A stretch of 52,901 bases of DNA from Rhodothermus sp. (GTDB taxonomy: Bacteria; Bacteroidota; Rhodothermia; Rhodothermales; Rhodothermaceae). The stretch spans positions 1 through 52,901 of the forward strand of contig JALSJJ010000179.1 of NCBI GenBank assembly GCA_026989375.1, written 5' to 3'. Numbering within the stretch: the stretch's first letter is position 1; every line of letters begins with the position of its first letter. Of this stretch, positions 25,596 through 34,521 are shown piece by piece. The notes under the pieces were generated by a model. It worked only from the letters and a program-made list of their open reading frames with translations. It ran no database searches and had not been told where the DNA came from. Made by a program: the position numbers and the translations under genes.

Positions 25596-28500
25596 TTATT
25601 GGCGTACCACAAAAAACCGAGGAGTGTCGTCGTTACGGGCTACCAGAATCAGCGAGGGCTGGCCCGGACGATTCAGCTTCTGGATATCTCGCACCTCACC
25701 CCGAACAAAGAAGCCACTATCACGTGGTAACACTGCTGTAAAGTGTCCGCTTCCATCCCCCCTGAGCCACAGGCCGTAGATTGCCTCCATCAGGCCCAAG
25801 CTGGTCTGAGCCCAGCGAAAATTGCCCCCGGCCAGTACGTCCAGATGACCATCGCCATCAAAATCATCGACCAGTAGCCCGTAGATTGGCGCCCATTGTG
25901 CTTCCGGGGGCAGCGGATGCAGACGGAAGCGACCGTTTCCGAGATTTTCTACATACAGACTACGCAATTCTCGAATTTCCAATACAGCCGCTCCATCTAA
26001 TTCATCTGGCTGCATGAAGTCCTCCAGCATCATGCGGGCATACGTAGCATGTGAAGGGATGCGAGCGTTCAGGAAAGGCAGCTGACCGAGCAGTTCGCGG
26101 CGCAGATTCAGCGGGCGGTGCCGGAGTCCGGTCGCTGTGCTTTCGGGATGGGCCAGCAGGTGATCGGCAAAGCCGTTCTGATCAAAGTCCTTGACAAAAA
26201 GCCGAAGCGGTGTTTCCGGAGACGCTCTCAGGGGCGTATTCAGCCCCAGATTCGTGGCGATGAAGTCCGGATCGCCATCGGCATCAAAGTCGGCCACAGC
26301 CACGCGGTGCCAGATGCCCGAAGTAGTGACCAGGTCGGGCAGCTCCCAGCGTTCCAGCCGACCGTTCCCGATATTGCGGAAGATGGTAAGCGGCATCCAT
26401 TCGCCCACGACGAGCAGGTCGAGCCGTCCGTCGCCGTCAAAGTCGGTCCAGGCCGCATCGGTGACCATCCCGATCCGGGATAGACCAGGCGCAAGGGCAT
26501 CCGCGACGTTTACAAAGCGGCCGTGGCCATCGTTCTGCAGCAGCAGGCTTTTGGGCGCCATGCCGTAGAACCAGGGTTCGATACGCCCCCCGACAAACAG
26601 ATCAAGGTCGCCGTCGCCGTCATAGTCGGCAACAGCCACAGGTCCGCCGCTGCTGCGGATTCGAGGTAGATGATCTACGGCTTTCCGGAAGCGGCCCCGG
26701 CCGTCGTTCAGGTACAGCCGGTCCTGCAGCGCCGGTGTTCGGGGAGCATAGGCATTGCCCCCGCTGACCACGTACAGGTCCAGGTCGCCGTCCCCGTCCG
26801 CATCGAAGAACACAGCGCCTAAGTCTTCCGAGAGCGCGTCGGCGGCGAACAGGGCCTCGTTGGTGCGTATGAACCGGCCGTCGGCCTGCTGCACGAAGAG
26901 CGTGCCGGGAGATCCCTTAGCGCCCCCGATATAGAAATCGTCGCGGCCATCACCGTTCACGTCGCCCACGGCCACCCTGGGTCCCTCGCGGGAACGCATC
27001 CATGGCATGAGTCCTTCCCGCAGGAAGTCTGCGAAAGCGTCCTCTTGATGTCGATAGTCCAGAGCCACTTGCTCCGTTACGTCGGTAAAGCGCGGAGTCG
27101 CACGCGCCGGCAGGAGGGGAAGATCGGGCTGGCCGAGCGTTGCCTCCTCCTGGCGAAATACCAGTCGCTGGTCAGCAATTACCTGACGGCGCACCTCATA
27201 GCGGCCGTCAGGCCAGACCACAACCACCGCGTCGACCGTGTCGTGCGTCCCCAATCCAAAGGTCAGCACCGGGTCGACCGACGACTGAAATCCTCGGTTG
27301 GGCATCTGCTCCTGATAGAAGCGCTGGTTGCCTGCCAGCACGGTTACCTGGGCTCCGATGCCCTGGGTGTTGGGCGGTATGCCGATCAGTTGCACCTGCA
27401 GGAAATGTCCGCCGAGGCGCTCACGTGCCCGGTTACGATAGACGCGAACCGGACCGTTTACATCATTGACGATCAGATCCAGATCGCCATCGCCATCCAG
27501 ATCCCCGTAGGCGGCGCCGCTGGAAAAACCGGGCTGTCCGAGCCCCCATTCCTGCGCCCGGTTGGTGAAGGTGCGGTCGCCGTTGTTGCGAAAGGCGTAG
27601 TTTGGCAGGGGATGGGAGGGCATTTTTCGGATCAGCGTCAGGTAATCGACCCCTTCCTCGCGGATGACCGCCCGCATGGTTTCTTCGGCCGACAGGTATT
27701 CGAGATAATCCTGGTCGATCACATCCCAGAAGATGCCGTTAGCCACGAAGATGTCTTTGTAGCCATCCAGATCGACATCAAAGATCAGCGCCGCCCAGCT
27801 CCAGTCGGTAGCGGCCACTCCGGCCCACATCCCGATTTCGCTGAAGGTGCCGTCGCCGTTGTTGTACTGCAGCGTGTTGCGGGTAAACTGATGATAAAAT
27901 CCGTTTTCCACCTTGGTCTGGTAGAGCATCCACCCTTCGAAGGTGGTGGTTGTTTTCAGCCGCGCGTCGTCTTCGGGCAGCATGTCCGTCACGAAAAGCT
28001 CTGGGAAGCCATCATTGTCCAGGTCGGCAGCATCCGCCCCCATGGAGGAGAGACTGATAGCGGCCATGGCCTCCTCCAGGACTTCCCGGAAGGTGCCATC
28101 GCCCTGGTTCAGGTAGAGGTAATCGCGCTCGAAGAAATCGTTGGAGATGTACAGATCGGGCCAGCCATCGCGGTTCAGGTCAGCCACGGTCACGCCAAGC
28201 CCAAAGGCAATTTCCGGTCCGTAGATGCCGGCCTCAGCGCTGACGTCCACGAAACGACCACCGTCATTCCGGTACAGGCGGTCTCCCCCTTCGTGGTTGC
28301 GTTCGTGACGCGTGTTGCGAAAGTCCAGGCTGATGATGGGCCGCATCGAATTGTTCAGCACGTAGACATCCAGGTCGCCATCCCGATCGTAGTCAAAAAA
28401 AGCAGCATGGACCGAAAAGCCGGTATCGGCCAGTCCCAGCTCGGCAGCGGCTTCGCGAAAGCGCGGGATACCGGCTTCGTCCGGCCCCAGGTTCAGGTAG

Positions 28501-28964
28501 AGCTCGTTGGCGCGAAGGCTATCAGCAAATGGTCCGGCATAACACACGTACAGATCGAGCCAGCCATTGCCGTCTACATCGGCTACAGCCACACCTGTAG
28601 CCCAGGGCTTTGTGCCGGCCACTCCTGCCTTTTCGGTAACGTCTTCAAAATGCCAGTTGCCCCGATTCAGATACAGCCGGTTTGCCCCCTGATTGGCCGT
28701 CAGAAAGACGTCGAGGTGCCCGTCTCCGTTAAAGTCACCCAGCCCAACGCCGCCGCCGTTGTAGAAATTGCGGTAGATAAAGATGTTGAATTCCTGGGTT
28801 TCGCGCAGGCGATTTTCAAAGCGAAGGCCCGTCTGCCCGGGCGACAGCCTTTCGAATAGCGTATCGGCCGATTCATCGGCGGTGCGACAGCCGACCAGCG
28901 CCAACAACAGACCCAGTGCTATGCCCCTGCGAAGCAAAACAGCACCCGCTAATACTGACTGCAT
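25596..28964 (-). CDS. Large CRTAC1-type FG-GAP/VCBS lipoprotein with internal ASPIC/UnbV domain (paralogue 1)
   Basis: About 1122 residues from the start at 28964, chosen because the protein then opens with a signal peptide ending LLALVGC (Cys26). An ORF start at 29051 would run through the terminator hairpin. Architecture matches its neighbour: FG-GAP loops (DFNGDGHLDVFL, DVDGNGWLDLYV, DYDRDGDLDVYV, DLNRDGWPDLYI, DLDGDGDLDLIV), central ASPIC/UnbV domain starting GGHFLQVQLIGI, and a second loop series (DADGDGDLDLYV, DYDGDGDLDLFV, DFDGDGRLDLLV). It is probably surface- or periplasm-anchored. It follows SusD but is separated from it by an intrinsic terminator, implying partial read-through or its own promoter. 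Confidence 0.93.
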   Translation of the reverse strand: MQSVLAGAVLLRRGIALGLLLALVGCRTADESADTLFERLSPGQTGLRFENRLRETQEFNIFIYRNFYNGGGVGLGDFNGDGHLDVFLTANQGANRLYLNRGNWHFEDVTEKAGVAGTKPWATGVAVADVDGNGWLDLYVCYAGPFADSLRANELYLNLGPDEAGIPRFREAAAELGLADTGFSVHAAFFDYDRDGDLDVYVLNNSMRPIISLDFRNTRHERNHEGGDRLYRNDGGRFVDVSAEAGIYGPEIAFGLGVTVADLNRDGWPDLYISNDFFERDYLYLNQGDGTFREVLEEAMAAISLSSMGADAADLDNDGFPELFVTDMLPEDDARLKTTTTFEGWMLYQTKVENGFYHQFTRNTLQYNNGDGTFSEIGMWAGVAATDWSWAALIFDVDLDGYKDIFVANGIFWDVIDQDYLEYLSAEETMRAVIREEGVDYLTLIRKMPSHPLPNYAFRNNGDRTFTNRAQEWGLGQPGFSSGAAYGDLDGDGDLDLIVNDVNGPVRVYRNRARERLGGHFLQVQLIGIPPNTQGIGAQVTVLAGNQRFYQEQMPNRGFQSSVDPVLTFGLGTHDTVDAVVVVWPDGRYEVRRQVIADQRLVFRQEEATLGQPDLPLLPARATPRFTDVTEQVALDYRHQEDAFADFLREGLMPWMRSREGPRVAVGDVNGDGRDDFYIGGAKGSPGTLFVQQADGRFIRTNEALFAADALSEDLGAVFFDADGDGDLDLYVVSGGNAYAPRTPALQDRLYLNDGRGRFRKAVDHLPRIRSSGGPVAVADYDGDGDLDLFVGGRIEPWFYGMAPKSLLLQNDGHGRFVNVADALAPGLSRIGMVTDAAWTDFDGDGRLDLLVVGEWMPLTIFRNIGNGRLERWELPDLVTTSGIWHRVAVADFDADGDPDFIATNLGLNTPLRASPETPLRLFVKDFDQNGFADHLLAHPESTATGLRHRPLNLRRELLGQLPFLNARIPSHATYARMMLEDFMQPDELDGAAVLEIRELRSLYVENLGNGRFRLHPLPPEAQWAPIYGLLVDDFDGDGHLDVLAGGNFRWAQTSLGLMEAIYGLWLRGDGSGHFTAVLPRDSGFFVRGEVRDIQKLNRPGQPSLILVARNDDTPRFFVVRQ

Positions 28965-28985
28965 GTTGTACACCTGTCCTCCCCC

Positions 28986-29033
28986 TAAGAAAACACCGCC
29001 GGAGCCCTGCCGCAAAGCAGCGCTCCGGCGGTG
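28986..29033 (-). terminator. Intrinsic terminator or attenuator after susD
   Basis: A perfect 12-bp stem, CACCGCCGGAGC (28994-29005) with GCTCCGGCGGTG (29022-29033), and a 16-nt loop. On the minus strand it is followed by TTTTCTT. It lies between the SusD stop and the first FG-GAP gene and could lower downstream expression. Confidence 0.8.
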
Positions 29034-29058
29034 CATCATCGTGCAGTTCACCGGCGCA

Positions 29059-30675
29059 TCAGTAGCCCGGATTCTGGACCAGGTTCGGGTTGGCGTCGAG
29101 CTGTTGCTGCGGGATGGGCAACAGCAGCACTTTGGGATCGCTCTGCGGCTTGAACTGGTAGGCTCGCGTGAATTTGCCGTGGCGGATCAGGTCCTGCCGC
29201 CGTTTAGCTTCCCAGGTAAACTCGAAAAGCCGTTCATTCAGGATGGCTTCCCGCATCGCCTCCTTGGTGGGATAATCCGCCAAACTGATTGGCTTGTCCG
29301 GTTCAAAGACCCGATTGCGCACGGCATTAATCAGGTCGACCACCTCCTGCGTCGGTCCGTTCAGTTCGTTAAGCGCCTCGGCTTTGATCAGGTACATTTC
29401 GGGCAGCCGGAACCATGCATAGTCATTCCCATGATCCCCGCCTACATGGTTCGGGTCCGGCCCATACTTGAGCACGCGTACTCCTTCGTATTCGGTAGCA
29501 TTGAAGATGTTTTGAATCTCTGGCGTATAGATCAGGGGATTGCCGGCCCGGTCCGTAAGCGGCTCACCCTGCGAATAGCACTGCCGGCCAATACAATTGC
29601 CCCGAGGCTCGGCATACTGCTGTCCCTCGAGGAAGATGGTCTTTCGCAGGTCGTCATCATCAAACAGATTATATGTTTCTGCCAGGATGGCATGGCCATT
29701 CCAGGGTGAGGGCTCCAGCTGGAAGTAGTGGAGCGTTCGCATCTGGAAGTTCATGCCCAGCCCGGGTTCGGGCAGATGCTGCGTGGCAAAGATGATTTCC
29801 GGCGAGTTTTCGTTGTTGGGAAGGAAATTCTGGAACCACTCCTCTCCCTCGGCTAACCGGAAATAGCCGGAGTTGATCACGTTATCGGCGTGCTGAATAG
29901 CCGCCTGACAGGCGTTCTGGCCGCCACTTGTCTGCACATCCATGCAGGAGTTATAGCCATTGGGATCCAGCTCGGTGCTGTTTTTGGTAAACACGCCGGC
30001 ATTGAGATACAGGTTGGCCAGCAGCGCCTCTGCCACCCACTTGGTCACCCGGCCTGGTAACGGTGGGGTTTCAGGAAGGTTGTCTCGTGCAAACAGCAAC
30101 TCACTCTCCACAAAACGGAAGACCCTACTGCGCGGCTCTGTCGCGGGGGGGTTGTTGGGATCCACCACGTATTCGTCATCCCCTACAATCGGGACATTGC
30201 CAAAGAGATCTAACAGGAAGTAGTAGTAGAGGGCCCGCAACAGCCGCACCTCGGCTTCCAACTGCGCTTCATTCGGCGCCTCAATTTCGGCCAGGGTCTG
30301 GAGCAGCCCATTTGCGCGCGCAATACCGGTGTATAGATCCACCCAGGCACCGTTAAAGTCCACCTGCGTGGGTTGGAAGTTGTGCTCATGGAGGTTGAGC
30401 CAGCGGCGGTCGTCAAACCAGTCCTGCCCGCGCGTTGGCACCACCGTTTCGTCGGTGGTTACCTGACTCATCGTCCAGTAGCTCCACTCCAGGGCGCGCA
30501 ACTGCGCGTAGATAGGCGCTAACGCGGCGGTGATTTCCTTTTCGGTCCTATAGAACTTGTCCGGAGTGATGACCGAGAATGTCTCTTCACTCAGATCCGT
30601 ACACCCTCCGAACAACAGGAGCGCCAGCAAGGCAACCCCTGCCACGCGCCGCGTATTATGATTCCATCGCATCAT
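29059..30675 (-). CDS. RagB/SusD family outer-membrane nutrient-binding lipoprotein
   Basis: About 538 residues from 30675. This start gives a compact signal peptide ending LLLFGGC (Cys25); the longer frame from 30720 would add an unusual leader. The N-terminal part has the SusD helical TPR-like region (YTGIARANGLLQTL), and the C-terminal RagB/SusD domain includes RLPEMYLIKAEALNELNG and ends IPQQQLDANPNLVQNPGY, a hallmark of the family. SusD lids the SusC channel and captures oligosaccharides at the cell surface. It lies 66 bp after the SusC stop. No glycoside hydrolase is encoded between SusC/D and the FG-GAP genes, so the ligand is not obvious. Confidence 0.95.
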   Translation of the reverse strand: MMRWNHNTRRVAGVALLALLLFGGCTDLSEETFSVITPDKFYRTEKEITAALAPIYAQLRALEWSYWTMSQVTTDETVVPTRGQDWFDDRRWLNLHEHNFQPTQVDFNGAWVDLYTGIARANGLLQTLAEIEAPNEAQLEAEVRLLRALYYYFLLDLFGNVPIVGDDEYVVDPNNPPATEPRSRVFRFVESELLFARDNLPETPPLPGRVTKWVAEALLANLYLNAGVFTKNSTELDPNGYNSCMDVQTSGGQNACQAAIQHADNVINSGYFRLAEGEEWFQNFLPNNENSPEIIFATQHLPEPGLGMNFQMRTLHYFQLEPSPWNGHAILAETYNLFDDDDLRKTIFLEGQQYAEPRGNCIGRQCYSQGEPLTDRAGNPLIYTPEIQNIFNATEYEGVRVLKYGPDPNHVGGDHGNDYAWFRLPEMYLIKAEALNELNGPTQEVVDLINAVRNRVFEPDKPISLADYPTKEAMREAILNERLFEFTWEAKRRQDLIRHGKFTRAYQFKPQSDPKVLLLPIPQQQLDANPNLVQNPGY

Positions 30676-30741
30676 GGCTGTTCGATTAGGCACGTTTGAT
30701 AGACGTTCGACTGATCGCATTGCTCTCGTTGCTTGTCCGTG

Positions 30742-33700
30742 TTAGAAGCCCAGGCTGACCCCCAGCGTGAAGCTTCGAGCCCGTGGATACTGGGCGTAGT
30801 CAATGCCCAGCGAAGCCAGCCCGGCATTGATGTTCACCTCTGGATCGTAGCCCGAGTAAGGCGTAATGACCAGCAGGTTCTGGCCCGTGACGTAGATGCG
30901 GGCACGCCGCACATAGCGTCCCCAGACACCGCCCAGATTGTTGAAGGTATACCCGATCGTAACGTTGTCCACGCGGAGGAAGGAACCATCTTCAATCCAC
31001 CGGGACGAGAAAATAGCCGGCTCATCGAGGGCATCCGGGTCATCCAGCGCCGCTTTCAGGAAGTTCTGGTTCTGCAGCACAGCGCTCTTTGTCTGATAGA
31101 CCAGGGCAGTGTTGTTGAAGACATCACGGCCCTGCTCTCCTCGGATAAAGATGTTGATGTCGAAGTTACCCCAATAGATATTGGTGCGAATCCCGTAGGT
31201 GAAGTCCGGCTGCGCATTGCCAATGATGGTGCGATCCGCATCGGTAATCTGTCCGTCCCCATTGAGATCCCGGAACTTCTGGCGACCGTTTTCGACGCCC
31301 TCGAAAATCCATCCATAGAAGGTACCTACCGGCTCGCCAGGAATCAGCCGCTGGGCAAAGGTGCCGGACTGACCGCGCCCACTGACAATCCCGGTTACGA
31401 TGAACTCATGGGGGCCCAGGCTAACCACCTCATTTCGGTTAGCACTGAAGACCAATCCGAAGAGCACGCTCAGATTCGGTCGGTCAACCGCCAGGGCATC
31501 GAGCGAGAGCTCAAAGCCCCGATTGCGGGTCTTGCCGATATTTTCGATCCGGGTAGGCACGGGCGCCGGTTGTGGCACGGGGATCTCCAGCAAGAGATTA
31601 CTGGTGTTCTTGACGTAATACTCGATCGTACCGGAGAACTTGCCGTTGAGCAGGTTATAATCAAGCCCGATGTTAAAGGTCGCTGTTTCCTCCCACTTCA
31701 GGTTTGGATTTGCATAGTTGACCGGAGCAAATCCGGTAAATGCCGTCTGATTGAAAACGGCCTGAAGATCCTGACGGGCCCCAAGCTGCGCCAGCGACAG
31801 ATAGTTTCCGATTTCCTGGCTTCCCGTAATCCCATAGCCAACCTTCAGGCGCAGGTCTGTAAGCCAATCCAACCCCTGCAGGAAAGGCTCGGCACTCAGA
31901 CGCCACGCCGCGGAAACCGCGGGAAATAGCGCCCACTTGTTGCCCTCACCGAAACGTGAGGAGCCATCATAACGGAGCACGCCCGTCAGGTAGTATTTAT
32001 TCTGGTAGTTATAGTTCAGGCGCGTAAAGAACGAAACCAAGCGGCTTTTTTCTTTGAACGAGAAGCTTCCCTCCTTTACCAGCTGAGCACCTGCCTGCAC
32101 CGCGTTATACAACGTAGCATCTGTTACATAATCACGGCCCTCCACGCCGAATTCCTCTGTCATATACTCGTTGAACTCATAGCCCCCTAACAGCTCCACA
32201 TTGTGCACCTGTGCAAACGTACCACGGTAGGTCAGGTAGCTCTGGAAGGTCATGGATGAATGCTCCCGGTTGCGCAGCAGGGCACGTCCACCAAACTCGG
32301 CACCGGTTGGATTTTGCTGAGGGAAATACTGACGGCGGCTTGACTGGGCCCGATCTGCGCCGAAGTTTACCTTAACCGTCAGTCCTCGCATCAGGTCCAG
32401 CTCGGCCGCAATGTTCCCCAGCGTCCTCGTCGTTTTGGCAATATCCTCAACCTGCTCGGCCATCGCCACCGGGTTACGCACCGAGGTGCGGCCGTCTGAA
32501 ACCTCAAAATAGCCATCGGTAGCCGGCGTGCCATCCAGATTGCGTTCTGCATAAATGGGATAGGTAGGATTCATCTGGAACACATTCGAAAGCACGCCGC
32601 CTTCAAAGCCGGCCGTCTGGTTATAGGGCAACAGGTCATCAAACTGGAATGACCCCGTCAGGTTAAGCTGCAAACGGAGCCGTCCATCAAAGGCCTGATG
32701 ATCCGCATTGAGGCGTCCCGTCAGCCGCTCCAACCCAGAATCGATCACCTGGCCCTGCTGATTCAGGTAGCTGACCGACGCACGGTACCGCGTCTGACTG
32801 GTCCCCCCTGAAAAAGCCAGGTTATGGAACTGGGTGATCGCCGTACGCATCACAGCCTCTTCCCAGTCCGTATTGGCATTCCCCAGCACCTCGCGGGCAC
32901 TGGCCGGCAGATTCCCGGCTTGAATCTGCTCTTCCACGAACCGCCGGTATTCCTCCCCATTCAGCACATCCATCTTTTTATAGGGAGAGGCTGCGGTGAT
33001 ATACGCGTCGTAGTCTACCTGCAACTGCCCCTGACGTCCTTTTTTCGTTTCTATCAGAATGACGCCGTTAGCACCCCGCGACCCGTAAATAGCCGTGGCC
33101 GCCGCGTCTTTCAGGACCGTGATCGACTCAATGTCGTTCGGGTTAATCAGGCTCAGCGGGTTACGCGGAGGTGGCGGCGCCCCATTGATACCGGCCCCCT
33201 GCGGCATCAGCGGTACGTTATTAATCGGGACCCCATCGATCACAATCAGGGGCTCGTTACTGGCGCTGATCGAGGTACCACCCCGCAAGCGAATGTTTAA
33301 CCCCGCCCCCGGCTCGCCATTGTTTGCGAAAATAGTCAAGCCCGCTACGCGCCCCTGAAGTAGCTGATCCGGTGAAATGTAATTGCCCTGATTCACATCA
33401 TCAGCATTGATCATGGCCACCGATCCGGTCACGTCTTCACGCCGCTGCACGCCATACCCCACTACGACAATTTCTTCCAGCACCTCAACGGTGGGCTGCA
33501 TGCGCACGTTGATGACCGTGCGATCCCCTACAACCTCCTGCACCTGCTCATAGCCTACAAACGAGAAAACCAGCACGGCCTCCGGACCGGGCACTTCGAT
33601 CTGATAGCGTCCTTCTACATCGGTCGTTGTGCCCGTCATGGTGCCCAGCACCACGATGTTAACGCCGGGCAGCGGTTCACCGGTCGAGGCATCGGTTACC

Positions 33701-33798
33701 GTCCCGGTTACCGTCCGGGGTTGTCCGATGGCAACGCTTACACTCCAACACATCAGCAACAACCCCAACCAAAGGCTCCGTTGATGCAGCTTGCTCAT
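30742..33798 (-). CDS. SusC/RagA family TonB-linked outer-membrane receptor
   Basis: About 1018 residues from the ATG at 33798, where a signal peptide begins (MSKLHQRSLWLGLLLMCWS). The longer frame to 34008 is rejected because it would place the LacI-type palindrome inside the gene. Next come a carboxypeptidase-like domain (VTGTVTDASTGEPLPG), the SusC box EEIVVVGYG with the TonB plug, and a 22-strand barrel ending SFTLGVSLGF with a terminal Phe. It imports glycans or other large ligands with SusD using TonB energy. It is the first gene of the susC-susD-FG-GAP set. Upstream control by a LacI-type operator is likely. Confidence 0.95.
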   Translation of the reverse strand: MSKLHQRSLWLGLLLMCWSVSVAIGQPRTVTGTVTDASTGEPLPGVNIVVLGTMTGTTTDVEGRYQIEVPGPEAVLVFSFVGYEQVQEVVGDRTVINVRMQPTVEVLEEIVVVGYGVQRREDVTGSVAMINADDVNQGNYISPDQLLQGRVAGLTIFANNGEPGAGLNIRLRGGTSISASNEPLIVIDGVPINNVPLMPQGAGINGAPPPPRNPLSLINPNDIESITVLKDAAATAIYGSRGANGVILIETKKGRQGQLQVDYDAYITAASPYKKMDVLNGEEYRRFVEEQIQAGNLPASAREVLGNANTDWEEAVMRTAITQFHNLAFSGGTSQTRYRASVSYLNQQGQVIDSGLERLTGRLNADHQAFDGRLRLQLNLTGSFQFDDLLPYNQTAGFEGGVLSNVFQMNPTYPIYAERNLDGTPATDGYFEVSDGRTSVRNPVAMAEQVEDIAKTTRTLGNIAAELDLMRGLTVKVNFGADRAQSSRRQYFPQQNPTGAEFGGRALLRNREHSSMTFQSYLTYRGTFAQVHNVELLGGYEFNEYMTEEFGVEGRDYVTDATLYNAVQAGAQLVKEGSFSFKEKSRLVSFFTRLNYNYQNKYYLTGVLRYDGSSRFGEGNKWALFPAVSAAWRLSAEPFLQGLDWLTDLRLKVGYGITGSQEIGNYLSLAQLGARQDLQAVFNQTAFTGFAPVNYANPNLKWEETATFNIGLDYNLLNGKFSGTIEYYVKNTSNLLLEIPVPQPAPVPTRIENIGKTRNRGFELSLDALAVDRPNLSVLFGLVFSANRNEVVSLGPHEFIVTGIVSGRGQSGTFAQRLIPGEPVGTFYGWIFEGVENGRQKFRDLNGDGQITDADRTIIGNAQPDFTYGIRTNIYWGNFDINIFIRGEQGRDVFNNTALVYQTKSAVLQNQNFLKAALDDPDALDEPAIFSSRWIEDGSFLRVDNVTIGYTFNNLGGVWGRYVRRARIYVTGQNLLVITPYSGYDPEVNINAGLASLGIDYAQYPRARSFTLGVSLGF

Positions 33799-34521
33799 AG
33801 CACTTTTTAGATCCAGTTGTTTGAATAAAGAGCTTTCATACATGATGGAAACGCTCCCAATCTGCATGCTTTCTGCCGGAAAAGCAAGCCCTTTTTTAAG
33901 GGACACCCGCCAAATTAACCGGTTTAGTTGTAACAATCCTGCAACCCTTAACATAATATTCACAATGAAGACAACCCAATACCACGCAACAAAATGCCAT
34001 CGATCCAAACAGCGCCAATCTCTTATCTACTCGCTCCCCAACCGCTCCGGTGAGACTTTGAACCCAACGTTCGTGTAAGCCTTTTCTTCTTCGCTTTGCA
34101 GGCATGACACTGTTCGCATCATGCGACCCGTAGGGCCTCGATACCGTGATCGATGCGACAACATGCGCGTTCAAAAAAGAGAGGAAGCCGCTCACCATCG
34201 GCGAACCAGGAGCCTTCTTCGGCTAAATAAGGCCTGCTGGCTCCGGCTCTTCGCTGTCAGTGCATCGTATGCCTATCCACATCCGCACCTGGGTCACTGC
34301 AGGGCCCTTTCCGAGCCGTGTCCCACTCGCTGACCGAAGCGATCACCGAATCCCGTGCGAGCTGAGGAGCTCCTGCGCATTCAATGCCCGGCCCTTTGGT
34401 TCAGTCCAGGCTTTCTACGTGACCGTCCTCCCTGCCGCTCTCTTTTTATGCCCGGGCACATCGTATTTCCCTCCAGATCAATTAAGGTGCGGCGCACTTT
34501 TGTCCCCCTCTTTTTTTGGCT
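33799..34521. other. 723-bp intergenic region upstream of susC
   Basis: This holds the susC 5' region on the left, including the LacI-type palindrome at 33846-33859 and AT-rich DNA to about 34030. The right part up to the glycosidase stop (34522) has only antisense shadow frames and I recognise no gene, RNA or transposon remnant there. A short GGAGCTCC palindrome occurs near 34370. No terminator for the glycosidase gene is evident. Confidence 0.5.
33846..33859 (-). promoter_or_regulatory. LacI/GalR-type operator candidate upstream of susC
   Basis: TGGAAACGCTCCCA (plus strand) lies 48 bp upstream of the chosen susC ATG. It matches the MFS-operon site at 12 of 14 positions, both fitting TGGAARCGYTCCCA, and approximates the LacI-family palindrome TGGAAACGTTTCCA. 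No LacI-family regulator is encoded in the window. Confidence 0.6.

Noticed and set aside
27045-28859. 604-codon plus-strand frame opposite the FG-GAP gene
   Set aside because: It mirrors the repetitive FG-GAP codons on the opposite strand and has no independent features.
33799-34008. N-terminal extension of SusC to 34008
   Set aside because: It would precede a good signal peptide, run through AT-rich promoter-like DNA and include the operator-like palindrome.
34080-34521. Transposase remnant in the region upstream of susC
   Set aside because: No frame on either strand gives recognisable transposase motifs and no terminal inverted repeats were seen.
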